Below, piece after piece: positions 8,108 to 14,712 of a stretch of 43,957 nucleotides of DNA. How positions within the stretch are numbered: the stretch's first letter is position 1; every line of letters starts with the position of its first letter. The notes below the pieces were generated by a model. That model was given only the letters and a program-made list of their open reading frames with translations. It had not been told where the DNA came from and did no database searches. The translations under genes were made by a program, and so were the position numbers. This stretch comes from a virus, in the IMG/VR virus record IMGVR_UViG_3300022220_000008, positions 1 to 43,957 of that record. One strand, given 5' to 3'.

Positions 8108-8190
8108 AAATTCTGAAAAACCAAAAATTCGAGGGGTAAAAAACGCTAGATTGCTAGAACCCTTAGTGAGCAACGGTTTCCTGAGTTTTT
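8108..8190. other. A-rich stretch next to the iterons (possible unwinding region)
   Basis: The segment directly after the primase stop is A-rich (AAAAATTCTGAAAAACCAAA followed by more A-runs), in contrast to the GC-rich genes around it. Together with the adjacent repeats it has the usual make-up of a replication origin. I see no gene here. Confidence 0.4.
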
Positions 8191-8236
8191 TTACCGCTAT
8201 CGTTACCGCTAGCATACCGCTAGCATACCGCTAGCA
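8191..8236. repeat. Tandem iterons, candidate replication origin
   Basis: Four units follow head to tail: TTACCGCTATCG (8191-8202), TTACCGCTAGCA (8203-8214), TACCGCTAGCA (8215-8225) and TACCGCTAGCA (8226-8236). The last three contain the palindrome GCTAGC. They lie between the primase-like and UvrD-like genes and abut an A-rich region, as iteron origins often do. The last unit touches the AAGGAGCGAG ribosome site of the helicase gene, so a regulatory role in that leader is an alternative. Confidence 0.6.
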
Positions 8237-8246
8237 AGGAGCGAGT

Positions 8247-9866
8247 ATGACCCAGTTTCACGCAACATACGGCCCCCCAGGGTGTGGAAAGACCACAAAT
8301 CTGGCAAAGCATGCCCGAAATGCTGCCTCGGAAAGCAGGCCCGAAAACGTCGTTATAGCATCGTTCACGAACGCCGCCGCGAGTGCGATTGCTGCTCGTG
8401 ATACCGGCGTGCCGAGTGACAATGTTGGGACCCTCCACGCGCTCGCCAGGCGGCAAGGCGGACGAGAGGAAATCGCCGAAACCAACCCAGATGATTGGAA
8501 TGAAAATTTTCCTAACTGGAGCATCACGAAACAGAACCGTGGCAAGGCCGATGTGCCAAGGTCGCGCTTCGGCGTCTCCGTGTGGGATGTGACAGGTGAT
8601 GACCTGTTGAACGAGTGCAGCCGCCTACGCGGGCTCATGGTTCCCTATGACGATTGGTCCACTGCATCACCGCTAGGCGATGTCGTGCCGGATTTTTACC
8701 GGCAATGGACCGATTGGAAGAATGACCTCGGGTTCATTGATTTCACCGACATGATCGAGACGGCGGTTGATTCTCACACCATGCCGCCGTCGTTCGCGCG
8801 TGTGTTGCTGTTCGACGAAGCCCAGGACTACACACGGCTAGAATTCAAGCTGTGTTGCCAGTGGGGCGAGCACGCGGACCATGTACGGTTCGTCGGTGAT
8901 CCTGATCAGACCCTGTATCAGTTCCGCGGCGCCGACCCATTGCTGTTCGAAGATAGCCGCTTCGATAGCAGGAAGACCACGCTTCAACAGTCGTACAGGG
9001 TACCTAAGGCCGTGCGTGACTATGCAACGCGATGGATCGAGCGTTTGGAGGATCGTGCGCGCGTCACATATCTGCCGACCGATACCGCGGGCGAGGTCAA
9101 TCACATCGACACATGGTACGCGCATCCCAACGGTAACCTATTCGAGCTGATCGACAAGTGCGAGGCCAATGACGAAAGCCTGATGATGCTTAGTTCGTTT
9201 GGCCACATGCTGACGCCTTTGGTGTCGGAATTCAGGCGCAGGGGGATCGCCTATCACAATCCATACGTCGATCGTTGGTCGCCATTGTCGCCAGGCTCGC
9301 CGAAGAACCGCACTGCGCTCTATCGGTTGACGAAGTTCATGTCCGTTTCGATCGAGACGGACCCGGCATCGATCTTCGATTGGGTCGAGCTTCTTGACAG
9401 CAAGATCCTTTCGCGGGGTGCCAAGACTCGCGCAAAGAACATGGAGGTGGGGCTCGAGCTCGGGGCATTGCGTGATCTGTTCCTCAATGAGGCGGATTTT
9501 CACAAGGCCATGGACGCTGACCTCGATTGGCTGTTCGACAACATGCTCGACAGCTGGCGTACACGCATGTCGTACCCCGTGGCTGTCATGAAGCGTTACG
9601 GCGGCAATGTGAGCGGCCATCGCGCGCGCAAGGTTCGCGAGTCGGTTCCGAAGGTGATCATCGGAACACATCATTCCGTTAAGGGGGGCGAGGCTGACAA
9701 TGTGCTGATCTACCCGGACATATCCAAGGCCGCTCAGATCGAGCGCTTGGAAGATCCGGGGCCTCTGACAAGACAGTTCTACGTTGCCATGACTCGGGCA
9801 CGTAACAGGCTGTTCCTGGCTAAGCCATACCGAGGTCGGGGCGGCTATTCCGTCAACTGGATGTAA
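8247..9866 (+). CDS. UvrD/PcrA-like SF1 DNA helicase, 539 aa
   Basis: All main SF1A motifs are visible: Walker A GPPGCGKTT at 9-17, VIASFTNAAASAIAAR (Ia), VGTLHALA, the DEAQD box (LLFDEAQDYT), VGDPDQTLYQFRGA (III), QSYRVPKAV (IV), GTHHSVKGGEADNVLI (V) and QFYVAMTRARNRLFL (VI). It should unwind DNA 3' to 5' with ATP. The length is shorter than cellular UvrD because the inserted domains are reduced, as in other phage members. AAGGAGCGAG lies just upstream of the ATG. It is likely the replicative or repair helicase partnering the primase-like protein. Confidence 0.92.
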   Translation: MTQFHATYGPPGCGKTTNLAKHARNAASESRPENVVIASFTNAAASAIAARDTGVPSDNVGTLHALARRQGGREEIAETNPDDWNENFPNWSITKQNRGKADVPRSRFGVSVWDVTGDDLLNECSRLRGLMVPYDDWSTASPLGDVVPDFYRQWTDWKNDLGFIDFTDMIETAVDSHTMPPSFARVLLFDEAQDYTRLEFKLCCQWGEHADHVRFVGDPDQTLYQFRGADPLLFEDSRFDSRKTTLQQSYRVPKAVRDYATRWIERLEDRARVTYLPTDTAGEVNHIDTWYAHPNGNLFELIDKCEANDESLMMLSSFGHMLTPLVSEFRRRGIAYHNPYVDRWSPLSPGSPKNRTALYRLTKFMSVSIETDPASIFDWVELLDSKILSRGAKTRAKNMEVGLELGALRDLFLNEADFHKAMDADLDWLFDNMLDSWRTRMSYPVAVMKRYGGNVSGHRARKVRESVPKVIIGTHHSVKGGEADNVLIYPDISKAAQIERLEDPGPLTRQFYVAMTRARNRLFLAKPYRGRGGYSVNWM

Positions 9867-9890
9867 ATTTCAATGGGTTCGGTAAACTGA

Positions 9891-9916
9891 GGCCTCGGTG
9901 CTGGAACACCGAGGCC
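9891..9916. promoter_or_regulatory. Perfect 10-bp stem-loop after the helicase gene
   Basis: The arms 9891-9900 (GGCCTCGGTG) and 9907-9916 (CACCGAGGCC) enclose the loop CTGGAA. No T-run follows, so it is either a weak terminator or an RNA processing/stability element. It lies 29 bases before the HNH remnant. Confidence 0.55.
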
Positions 9917-9945
9917 AAGCACAACGATCTGGAAAGGAGATCGCG

Positions 9946-10209
9946 ATGCCACCCCTTATTGATATCACAGGGCCGTCAATGGATCATAGCATCGACCGAA
10001 TAGACAACAATGGCCCATACGCTCCATGGAACTGTCGCTGGGCTACAAGAACGGAACAGATGAATAATATACGAAGGAATACTTTAATTGAGTTGAACGG
10101 GGCCACGAAAACATTGACAATGTGGTGTAAGTTTTATTCGATTGGCAGAAATAAGGTTTTAGCTAGACTTAGACGAGGCTGGTCAATGGTGGAGGCATTC
10201 CAAAAATGA
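9946..10209 (+). CDS. Internally deleted HNH relative (copy 3), 87 aa
   Basis: The first residues MPPLIDITG match the N-terminus of copies 1 and 2. The sequence then jumps directly to [20 protein letters not shown] and the C-terminal DNA-binding tail (GATKTLTMWCKFYSIGRNKV, then RRGWSMVEAF). The cysteine cluster and the YGARGI segment are missing, a deletion of about 115 residues relative to copy 2. The frame stays open and a good ribosome site (GGAAAGGAGATCGCG) is kept, so it may be translated as a small DNA-binding protein or be a decaying gene. The DNA is AT-rich. Confidence 0.75.
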   Translation: MPPLIDITGPSMDHSIDRIDNNGPYAPWNCRWATRTEQMNNIRRNTLIELNGATKTLTMWCKFYSIGRNKVLARLRRGWSMVEAFQK

Positions 10210-10502
10210 AGGAGAGCAGTCTGTCTCGAAAAATCCGCCAGCACGCCAACGACTTGCCGCGGACAAAATGCCTGAAAATCCACGGCAACGGTTTGATGGA
10301 GGTCGGGACGCCTGATCTGCTCGTGGTGCAGGACGGGCGCACGATCTGGTTCGAGACGAAGGTGGGTAGGAACAAACCGTCTAAGATTCAGGACAAGCGC
10401 CTGGAGCAGTGGCGGGAAGCAGGAGCAATCGCTGTGGCTGTGTACACGCTAGATGATGCCCTGGACGTGCTCCTAGGGCGCGGAGATTGGAGTCGGGCAT
10501 GA
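10206..10502 (+). CDS. VRR_NUC-type PD-(D/E)xK nuclease, 98 aa
   Basis: The compact fold is visible as HGNGLMEVGTPDLLVVQDGR then IWFETKVGR, giving the catalytic D, E and K of a PD-(D/E)xK site, followed by a conserved-looking IQDKRLEQWREAGA helix. Family members of this size are phage nucleases of the VRR_NUC group, which can act on branched DNA. It starts inside the 3' end of the HNH remnant with GGAGGCATTCC upstream and ends in an ATGA overlap. It probably serves recombination or replication clean-up. Confidence 0.82.
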   Translation: MKESSLSRKIRQHANDLPRTKCLKIHGNGLMEVGTPDLLVVQDGRTIWFETKVGRNKPSKIQDKRLEQWREAGAIAVAVYTLDDALDVLLGRGDWSRA

Positions 10503-10834
10503 TCGACCAGCGGGCGTTGGAAGCGGCGGCAAATGCCTATATCGAGAGCATTCTAGGCGTTCCAGTCGCTGGGATAGGCCCCCATCGAAGCGAGGTTATC
10601 GTCAAAGCCATGCGATCCGCCATCGAAGCCTACGAGGCCGTCAAGCCACGGTCCCATGACCAGGCCGGGCTGAATGCAATGGGGAAGGTGCTTGATCCTG
10701 TCGCGTTCATGGATGGCGTGCATCCTGACGCATCGGCAAGCCGTCAAGCACAGGCAAGACTACTGGCCTCGAAAGCCCTGAAGGCATATCAGGAGGCCGC
10801 AAGCACACCGCAAGCAGCCGAGGATGACAAATGA
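10499..10834 (+). CDS. Hypothetical helical protein, 111 aa
   Basis: The ATG at 10499 overlaps the nuclease stop. The sequence is alanine-rich and helical (RALEAAANAYIESIL, SEVIVKAMRSAIEAYEAV, ARLLASKALKAYQEA), without membrane segments or motifs I can name. The first helix resembles short alanine-rich helical proteins common in phage accessory regions. It ends with an ATGA overlap into the next gene. Confidence 0.7.
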   Translation: MIDQRALEAAANAYIESILGVPVAGIGPHRSEVIVKAMRSAIEAYEAVKPRSHDQAGLNAMGKVLDPVAFMDGVHPDASASRQAQARLLASKALKAYQEAASTPQAAEDDK

Positions 10835-11148
10835 CTAGTCGTAAGCCATGGGGCGCCTACCTGTCGCTGACGGCGATCCTAGGCGCTTTAAATGCCTATC
10901 CAGTTTTGGGGCAGGAGGCCGGCATCGACGACGGCAAGGCCCGATGTCATCCCTGGCCCCAATACCTGCGCGAGCATCCAACCGAGCTGGTGAAGTTCAC
11001 CGGAAAAGATCAGTTCGGGCAGAAGGTGAAGCTGTTGGCGGACAAGCGCGGCGGCTATTGGCGGTTGGCGCTCATGGCCGGCGCCGAGGACAGCATGTTC
11101 GGGTGTTTCATCCTTGAGGGAACCTCATGGATTGGGCCGGATGACTGA
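10831..11148 (+). CDS. Secreted protein with signal peptide, 105 aa
   Basis: The N-terminus (MTSRKPWGAYLSLTAILGAL, cleavage likely after the GQ near residue 28) is a signal peptide, so the product should be periplasmic. The mature part is small and strand-rich (TELVKFTGKDQFGQKVKLLA and GGYWRLALMAGAEDSMFG) with two cysteines. The family is unknown. Genes on both sides are cytoplasmic DNA proteins, so an exported product here is unexpected; envelope modification or superinfection exclusion is possible but not shown. Confidence 0.7.
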   Translation: MTSRKPWGAYLSLTAILGALNAYPVLGQEAGIDDGKARCHPWPQYLREHPTELVKFTGKDQFGQKVKLLADKRGGYWRLALMAGAEDSMFGCFILEGTSWIGPDD

Positions 11149-11827
11149 GATGCGTGTCCTTGATCTATTCAGCGGTATAGGCGGCTTCAGTCTCGGGCTA
11201 GAGCGCGCCGGCATGAAGACCGTTGCGTTCTGCGAGATTGACCCGTTCTGCCGCCGCGTGCTCGCCAAGCACTGGCCAGACGTGCCATGCCATGAGGACA
11301 TAACCAAATTGCGAGGTTCCGATGTCGGACCAGTTGACGTTGTTTGCGGAGGACCGCCGTGCCAGCCGATTAGCACTGCAAGCCGAGGAAGACGAAAAGG
11401 TATCACTGATGATCGCTGGCTCTGGCCAGAGATGGGCAGGCTTGTTGCCGAGCTCTTGCCGTCTTGGGTCATTCTCGAGAATTCTTCTGTCCTTGACGGT
11501 ATGGGGCTCGATCAGATCGCGGATGATTTGGAAGCCAACACTTACCAAGTGCAACCGTTTGAAATACCGGCTGGCGCGCTCGGGTATGACCACATACGGC
11601 CGCGCTGTTGGTTGGTCGGCCACACCGACAGAGACGGCAAATCAAGATTGCCCGTCCATGCAGAAATGGCCGGGTTGTCGAGGCATCGAAGTTACCCCGA
11701 AAGCTTGGGAGCGTCGGATTGGGTTCCCGGACGGCTGGACCGACATCGAATCCGAGCCCTAGGCAACTCGATTATCCCGCAAATTCCAGAACTCATGGGC
11801 CGTGCGATCATGGATGTTGAAGCATGA
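11141..11827 (+). CDS. C5 cytosine DNA methyltransferase, 228 aa
   Basis: Motif I DLFSGIGGFSLGLERAG binds S-adenosylmethionine, FCEIDPFC follows as motif II, and GGPPCQPIS is motif IV with the catalytic cysteine. Motif VI reads ENSS instead of the usual ENV, RPRCWLVG stands for motif VIII, and ALGNSIIPQIPELMGRAI is motif X. At about 230 residues the target recognition part is very short. It methylates cytosine in DNA; no cognate restriction enzyme is seen, so protection of phage DNA from host restriction is the likely role. A downstream ATG at 11150 is an alternative start. Confidence 0.87.
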   Translation: MTEMRVLDLFSGIGGFSLGLERAGMKTVAFCEIDPFCRRVLAKHWPDVPCHEDITKLRGSDVGPVDVVCGGPPCQPISTASRGRRKGITDDRWLWPEMGRLVAELLPSWVILENSSVLDGMGLDQIADDLEANTYQVQPFEIPAGALGYDHIRPRCWLVGHTDRDGKSRLPVHAEMAGLSRHRSYPESLGASDWVPGRLDRHRIRALGNSIIPQIPELMGRAIMDVEA

Positions 11828-12063
11828 AGATCTGTCGCAATCACGATCTCACCAAACGAGAGGCCGAGATCCTGCACCATCTCAATGATGGGGAATGGCA
11901 CCGAGAGGATACGCTCAAAACCAGATGGGACTTTCTGCGGGATATGTCGCTTCAGGGATACGTGGACGGGGCGATGTACACCACGGGTAACACACCAGAT
12001 GATCGCATATGGAGAATAGCACATAAGGGACGCATGGCATTGTTTGATAAGGTGAATTCATGA
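11824..12063 (+). CDS. Small winged-helix-like protein, 79 aa
   Basis: The sequence LTKREAEILHHLNDGEWHRE followed by LRDMSLQGYVDG and DDRIWRIAHKGRMALFDKV has the helix-helix-wing rhythm of short winged-helix DNA-binding proteins (AEILHHL, then a strand pair, then the A.KGR end typical of such domains). It overlaps the methyltransferase stop by ATGA. The regulatory target is unknown. The assignment rests on pattern only. Confidence 0.6.
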   Translation: MKICRNHDLTKREAEILHHLNDGEWHREDTLKTRWDFLRDMSLQGYVDGAMYTTGNTPDDRIWRIAHKGRMALFDKVNS

Positions 12064-12374
12064 CCAGCCGCCCGAACCCCAAGGCGCTCAGCGACGACGA
12101 ACGCATAGCCTCGGTCTCGGAAAAGCTGCGACGCCAGCTCATCCGTGAGAACCGCAACGGCAAAGGAGTGGGCATGAAGATGCTAGCCAAGCGCTATCGT
12201 ATCCCGGAGCGGACTGTGCGGGTGATCGTACGTAGCCCTGTGAACCCCACGCCAAGCCTACGCCCGGCCCACACCAAAACCGCGAATGGTGCCGATCTGT
12301 GGACCCGGCCCGAACTATGGCCTCGATACGGCATCAAAGGCCCTTGCACACCTCGGATGGTTCCGGCTAACTGA
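12060..12374 (+). CDS. Helix-turn-helix-like protein, 104 aa
   Basis: Residues about 30-60 (NGKGVGMKMLAKRYRIPERT followed by VRVIVRS) match a helix-turn-helix of the type used by resolvases and sigma-like regulators. The remainder is basic and proline-rich. It overlaps the previous gene by ATGA and is the last gene before a strong terminator, so it ends the early operon. Confidence 0.6.
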   Translation: MTSRPNPKALSDDERIASVSEKLRRQLIRENRNGKGVGMKMLAKRYRIPERTVRVIVRSPVNPTPSLRPAHTKTANGADLWTRPELWPRYGIKGPCTPRMVPAN

Positions 12375-12420
12375 TCATGCACGACCCCCCTCTAAGCACG
12401 GCGCTCGCTGGAGGGGGAAT

Positions 12421-12461
12421 ATTAGGCCCCGGTCCATCCCACATGGCCGGGGCTAATTTTT
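12421..12461 (+). terminator. Intrinsic terminator of the early operon
   Basis: The stem arms ATTAGGCCCCGG (12421-12432) and CCGGGGCTAAT (12447-12457) pair with one bulge and are followed by TTTTT. A second GC-rich hairpin (CCCCTC paired with GAGGGG) lies just upstream at about 12386-12417. It is placed 47 bases after the last early gene. Confidence 0.8.
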
Positions 12462-12529
12462 GGTTGACGTTGTGGCCAGGGATGTTAGCTTTGAAGGCGA
12501 GGCGACGGGTTAGCCTTCCTCCCTAAATT

Positions 12530-12552
12530 GCCCGGTTCGCGCCGGGCTTTTT
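12530..12552. terminator. Intrinsic terminator between convergent units
   Basis: GCCCGG at 12530-12535 and CCGGGC at 12542-12547 form a six-base stem with a TTCGCG loop, followed by TTTTT on the plus strand. Read leftward, AATTT follows the stem, so it may also stop transcription of the minus-strand RHH gene that ends at 12552. Confidence 0.7.
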
Positions 12553-12746
12553 CATTTCTCAAGCAACGCTTTGATGTCCGGCCGAGTCATGAAGGCCGAT
12601 AGGGCCTCGCGCCCGATGTCCGCGTAAGTCCCGCCCCTGATCTTCTTCAGTCGGTCGACCTGTTTCGCCATCTCATCCGAGATGTGGAGATAGAACACAG
12701 GGTATTCGTAGCATTTGCCATCACGGCGGATTCTTACCTTACGCAT
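12552..12746 (-). CDS. Ribbon-helix-helix-like regulator, 64 aa
   Basis: A strand-like start (RKVRIRRDGKCYEYPVFYLH) precedes DEMAKQVDRLKKIRGGTYAD and IGREALSAFM, which fits the strand, helix A, turn, helix B order of RHH proteins. It is transcribed leftward, opposite to the gene at 12819, with an inverted repeat in the 72-base divergent gap. Autoregulation of this gap is inferred. It is the second of three small RHH-like proteins in the genome. Confidence 0.65.
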   Translation of the reverse strand: MRKVRIRRDGKCYEYPVFYLHISDEMAKQVDRLKKIRGGTYADIGREALSAFMTRPDIKALLEK

Positions 12747-12753
12747 AAAAAAC

Positions 12754-12811
12754 CCTTGCCATCATCGTGAGCATGGCGTTAGTTAGCCTGTAACGATGAC
12801 CAAAGGCAAGG
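12754..12811. promoter_or_regulatory. Divergent control region with inverted repeat
   Basis: CCTTGCC (12754-12760) and GGCAAGG (12805-12811) are perfect inverted arms. Inside them, TCATCG (12762-12767) and CGATGA (12794-12799) pair again. The region lies between the leftward RHH-like gene and the rightward gene at 12819. It is a likely operator; clear -35 and -10 boxes are not visible. Confidence 0.5.
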
Positions 12812-12818
12812 ATTGGTG

Positions 12819-13244
12819 ATGGCAAAGCACGACGCTTCAGCTGAGAAATTCAAGCAGGACGTGAGGAGAGCGGGGTTTAGGGTCTCGACAAGTGAGACTG
12901 ACTGCCGGCCTATTGCCGATGCTCTCAATTGCTCGTCCAGTCACGTCAAGAATATTATCTGCGGGCACAACCGGCCAGGCGAAGCGCTCCTGGAGCGCCT
13001 TGATTCGCTTATCCATTCCGTGGCGCTGGGAGAACACCCAGCGCCGCTCTCACCGTTGAATCAGGCCGAGCCAGACCCGGTGGTCGCGCCCGTCATTGAG
13101 CGCGCTGAAGCTCAAAACTCGCACCCAAACTACTGGGTTGAAAGGGTTGGTGACCAGTACCGGGTTTTGCAATTGGCTGCGCTATGTCCATCACACGCCC
13201 TCGCCCGTGCGATCTGCGAACTCCTCAACAAGGAGACCGGGTGA
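12819..13244 (+). CDS. Helix-turn-helix-like DNA-binding protein, 141 aa
   Basis: The ATG at 12819 is favoured by GGCAAGG eight bases upstream. The N-terminal part includes DCRPIADALNCSSSHVKNII, which fits a helix-turn-helix (ADALNCSSSHVKNI), followed by LLERLDSLIHS. The C-terminal half (YWVERVGDQYRVLQLAALCP then HALARAICELLN) looks like a small strand-helix domain. It is the first gene of the accessory operon and faces an RHH-like gene, so regulation of this unit is plausible. Confidence 0.62.
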   Translation: MAKHDASAEKFKQDVRRAGFRVSTSETDCRPIADALNCSSSHVKNIICGHNRPGEALLERLDSLIHSVALGEHPAPLSPLNQAEPDPVVAPVIERAEAQNSHPNYWVERVGDQYRVLQLAALCPSHALARAICELLNKETG

Positions 13245-13466
13245 ATGGCCAACCTCAAGGAACGCCGCGAGCAGGAAGATGCCTGGCAGGCATTCGCCGA
13301 TCGCATTGGCTGTGACCTCGACGACGTGAAGGTCCAGACCAACGCAGCCCTGGTCACCGACAAGCGCAACAAGCAGCTCAAGGCTGCTTTGCCCTTCTGG
13401 CTGCGTGATCGGATCACCGCTACCTGGCGCGAGCAGGACAAGCCCAAGTTGGATATAGCCGGGTGA
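13245..13466 (+). CDS. Hypothetical protein, 73 aa
   Basis: It starts directly after the previous stop and ends in a TGATG overlap with the next gene. The sequence is charged and helical (LKERREQEDAWQAFADRIGC, TDKRNKQLKAALPFWLRDRI), soluble and of no recognised family. The tryptophan-containing C-terminal half (FWLRDRITATWREQDKP) suggests an amphipathic helix. Confidence 0.6.
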   Translation: MANLKERREQEDAWQAFADRIGCDLDDVKVQTNAALVTDKRNKQLKAALPFWLRDRITATWREQDKPKLDIAG

Positions 13467-13588
13467 TGCCTGACCCAACCACCCTCCTCGCCTATTGGGC
13501 ATGGTCCGGCGCGCTCATCCTCATGGGCTTCTGTGCCGGTGTGTCCGTTGGACGTGATCACCCTAGAAGGGGCATGGGGCGTGGATGA
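13466..13588 (+). CDS. Short single-pass membrane protein, 40 aa
   Basis: The ATG at 13466 overlaps the previous stop (TGATG). The product has one membrane helix (residues about 6-28, LLAYWAWSGALILMGFCAGV) followed by a basic tail (GRDHPRRGMGRG), giving an N-out, C-in topology by the positive-inside rule. Such small membrane proteins are common in phage accessory operons. The function is unknown. Confidence 0.5.
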   Translation: MPDPTTLLAYWAWSGALILMGFCAGVSVGRDHPRRGMGRG

Positions 13589-13808
13589 TCGTGAACACAC
13601 CGTAATCGAGCGGATGGTGACGAAATACGTCAACACCTTGAACCATCAGCCAGAGGATTGTCGGGACGCGCGCTTGGCCATGCTCGCCGCGGTGCGGGAG
13701 TTGTACGACGCAGCTCTAAGCACAGAGGTTTGTACATCCTATGGCTACCTCCGATCGGTACTCGCCGAGCACGAGCGCCGTTCCGAGGTAAAGCGCGGGG
13801 ATTCCTGA
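13581..13808 (+). CDS. Hypothetical helical protein, 75 aa
   Basis: GTG at 13581 is preferred because GGGGCATGGGG lies upstream and it limits overlap with the membrane protein to 8 bases; GTG at 13533 would give 91 residues. The sequence (EHTVIERMVTKYVNTL, CRDARLAMLAAVRELYDAAL, LRSVLAEHERRSEVKRG) is helical and soluble with no recognised family. Confidence 0.55.
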   Translation: MDDREHTVIERMVTKYVNTLNHQPEDCRDARLAMLAAVRELYDAALSTEVCTSYGYLRSVLAEHERRSEVKRGDS

Positions 13809-13810
13809 TG

Positions 13811-13825
13811 TGTCAAATTTTGACA
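13811..13825. promoter_or_regulatory. Perfect 15-base palindrome TGTCAAATTTTGACA
   Basis: The site directly follows a stop codon and precedes the gene at 13860. It contains TTGACA on both strands, pointing outward. No good -10 box lies at the right distance downstream, so it is more likely an operator than a promoter. The same hexamer pair marks the two promoter hubs at 2085 and 18033. Confidence 0.5.
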
Positions 13826-13859
13826 GTTTGCCCCTCACACCCACACCCCGAAAAACAGC

Positions 13860-14507
13860 ATGACCGATACGCCTGAACCTCTCCCCCCGATCGACGATCC
13901 CGACCTCGACGAGGACGAGTTCGAGGAGACGTACGAGCTCATGCCGCACTACGTGGCGGGCGAGGACGTAGCGATCGCGTGGACGGCGCGGGGAATGGAC
14001 CACTGGGCGTGGTTGTGGCGGTGGCTAGACGACACGCGGGTTGGCGTGAAGGTGCTCGTTGCCGGCAAGCATGACTGGCATGTGTCGAAGTTCTCGACGG
14101 TGAACGGATCGCGTGCGGTACCGCGGAAGTTGCTGCCGATCTCGTCGAGCCCGGTGGATCATTTCGATGAGACGGATGAGCCCTGTTTGCTGACGAAGGC
14201 GTTGCCGATCAAGCCGGTATGGCGCCGGAAGATGTGGCTGACGAGCGGGTTGATCGTGTCGAACGTGCTGCTGTTCGTCCTGATTATGCCTGGATTGATC
14301 GAGGTTTGGGGGCATGAGCTCGTCGCGTTGGCCGGCGCCTATCACGGCCTGCTGCTGAGCCTGTGGCTATGCACGTTCTTTGGCTGGCGCATCCGCGGGC
14401 CGGTGAGCTACGCGAAGTTCGTGCTGCAAATGCGAGCGCCTTGGGTGTGGGCACCGGGGCAGCTGTATCGCGAGATCGAGCGTCGCAACAAAGAGAATGG
14501 GTGGTGA
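13860..14507 (+). CDS. Membrane protein with acidic N-terminus, 215 aa
   Basis: The first 28 residues are strongly acidic (DDPDLDEDEFEETYE). Two hydrophobic helices lie at about 127-146 (MWLTSGLIVSNVLLFVLIMP) and 154-173 (LVALAGAYHGLLLSLWLCTF), with a basic loop before and a basic C-terminus, so both ends should be cytoplasmic. There is no clear ribosome site upstream. The family is not recognised; a role in superinfection exclusion or membrane remodelling is only a guess. Confidence 0.65.
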   Translation: MTDTPEPLPPIDDPDLDEDEFEETYELMPHYVAGEDVAIAWTARGMDHWAWLWRWLDDTRVGVKVLVAGKHDWHVSKFSTVNGSRAVPRKLLPISSSPVDHFDETDEPCLLTKALPIKPVWRRKMWLTSGLIVSNVLLFVLIMPGLIEVWGHELVALAGAYHGLLLSLWLCTFFGWRIRGPVSYAKFVLQMRAPWVWAPGQLYREIERRNKENGW

Positions 14508-14508
14508 G

Positions 14509-14709
14509 ATGGAATGCTTAATCATCGCCGGGATTCTGTTCGTTCAGACGCCAGATCAGCTCATCACCGTGGATGACATTATCGAGGTCCATGAAAGCGA
14601 TACGTTGATTGAATTGAGCTTAGGCCAGGATGGTGGATGGTTGCAGATCAAAGGCGAGACCATCCAGTCCTTGGTGGACTGTCTGACAGCGGCGGCAAAG
14701 GCTGAATAG
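14509..14709 (+). CDS. Hypothetical protein, 66 aa
   Basis: The ATG at 14509 is preceded by GGTGGTGAG. The sequence is strand-rich (ECLIIAGILFVQTPDQLITV, DDIIEVHESDTLIELSLG, WLQIKGETIQSLVDCL) and probably forms a small beta fold. The first segment is too polar for a firm signal peptide call. No family is recognised. Confidence 0.55.
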   Translation: MECLIIAGILFVQTPDQLITVDDIIEVHESDTLIELSLGQDGGWLQIKGETIQSLVDCLTAAAKAE

Positions 14710-14712
14710 CCC

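Noticed and set aside
12493-12550. tRNA-like segment containing GGTTCGCGCC
   Set aside because: No acceptor or anticodon stems can be drawn; the pairing bases form a simple terminator hairpin.
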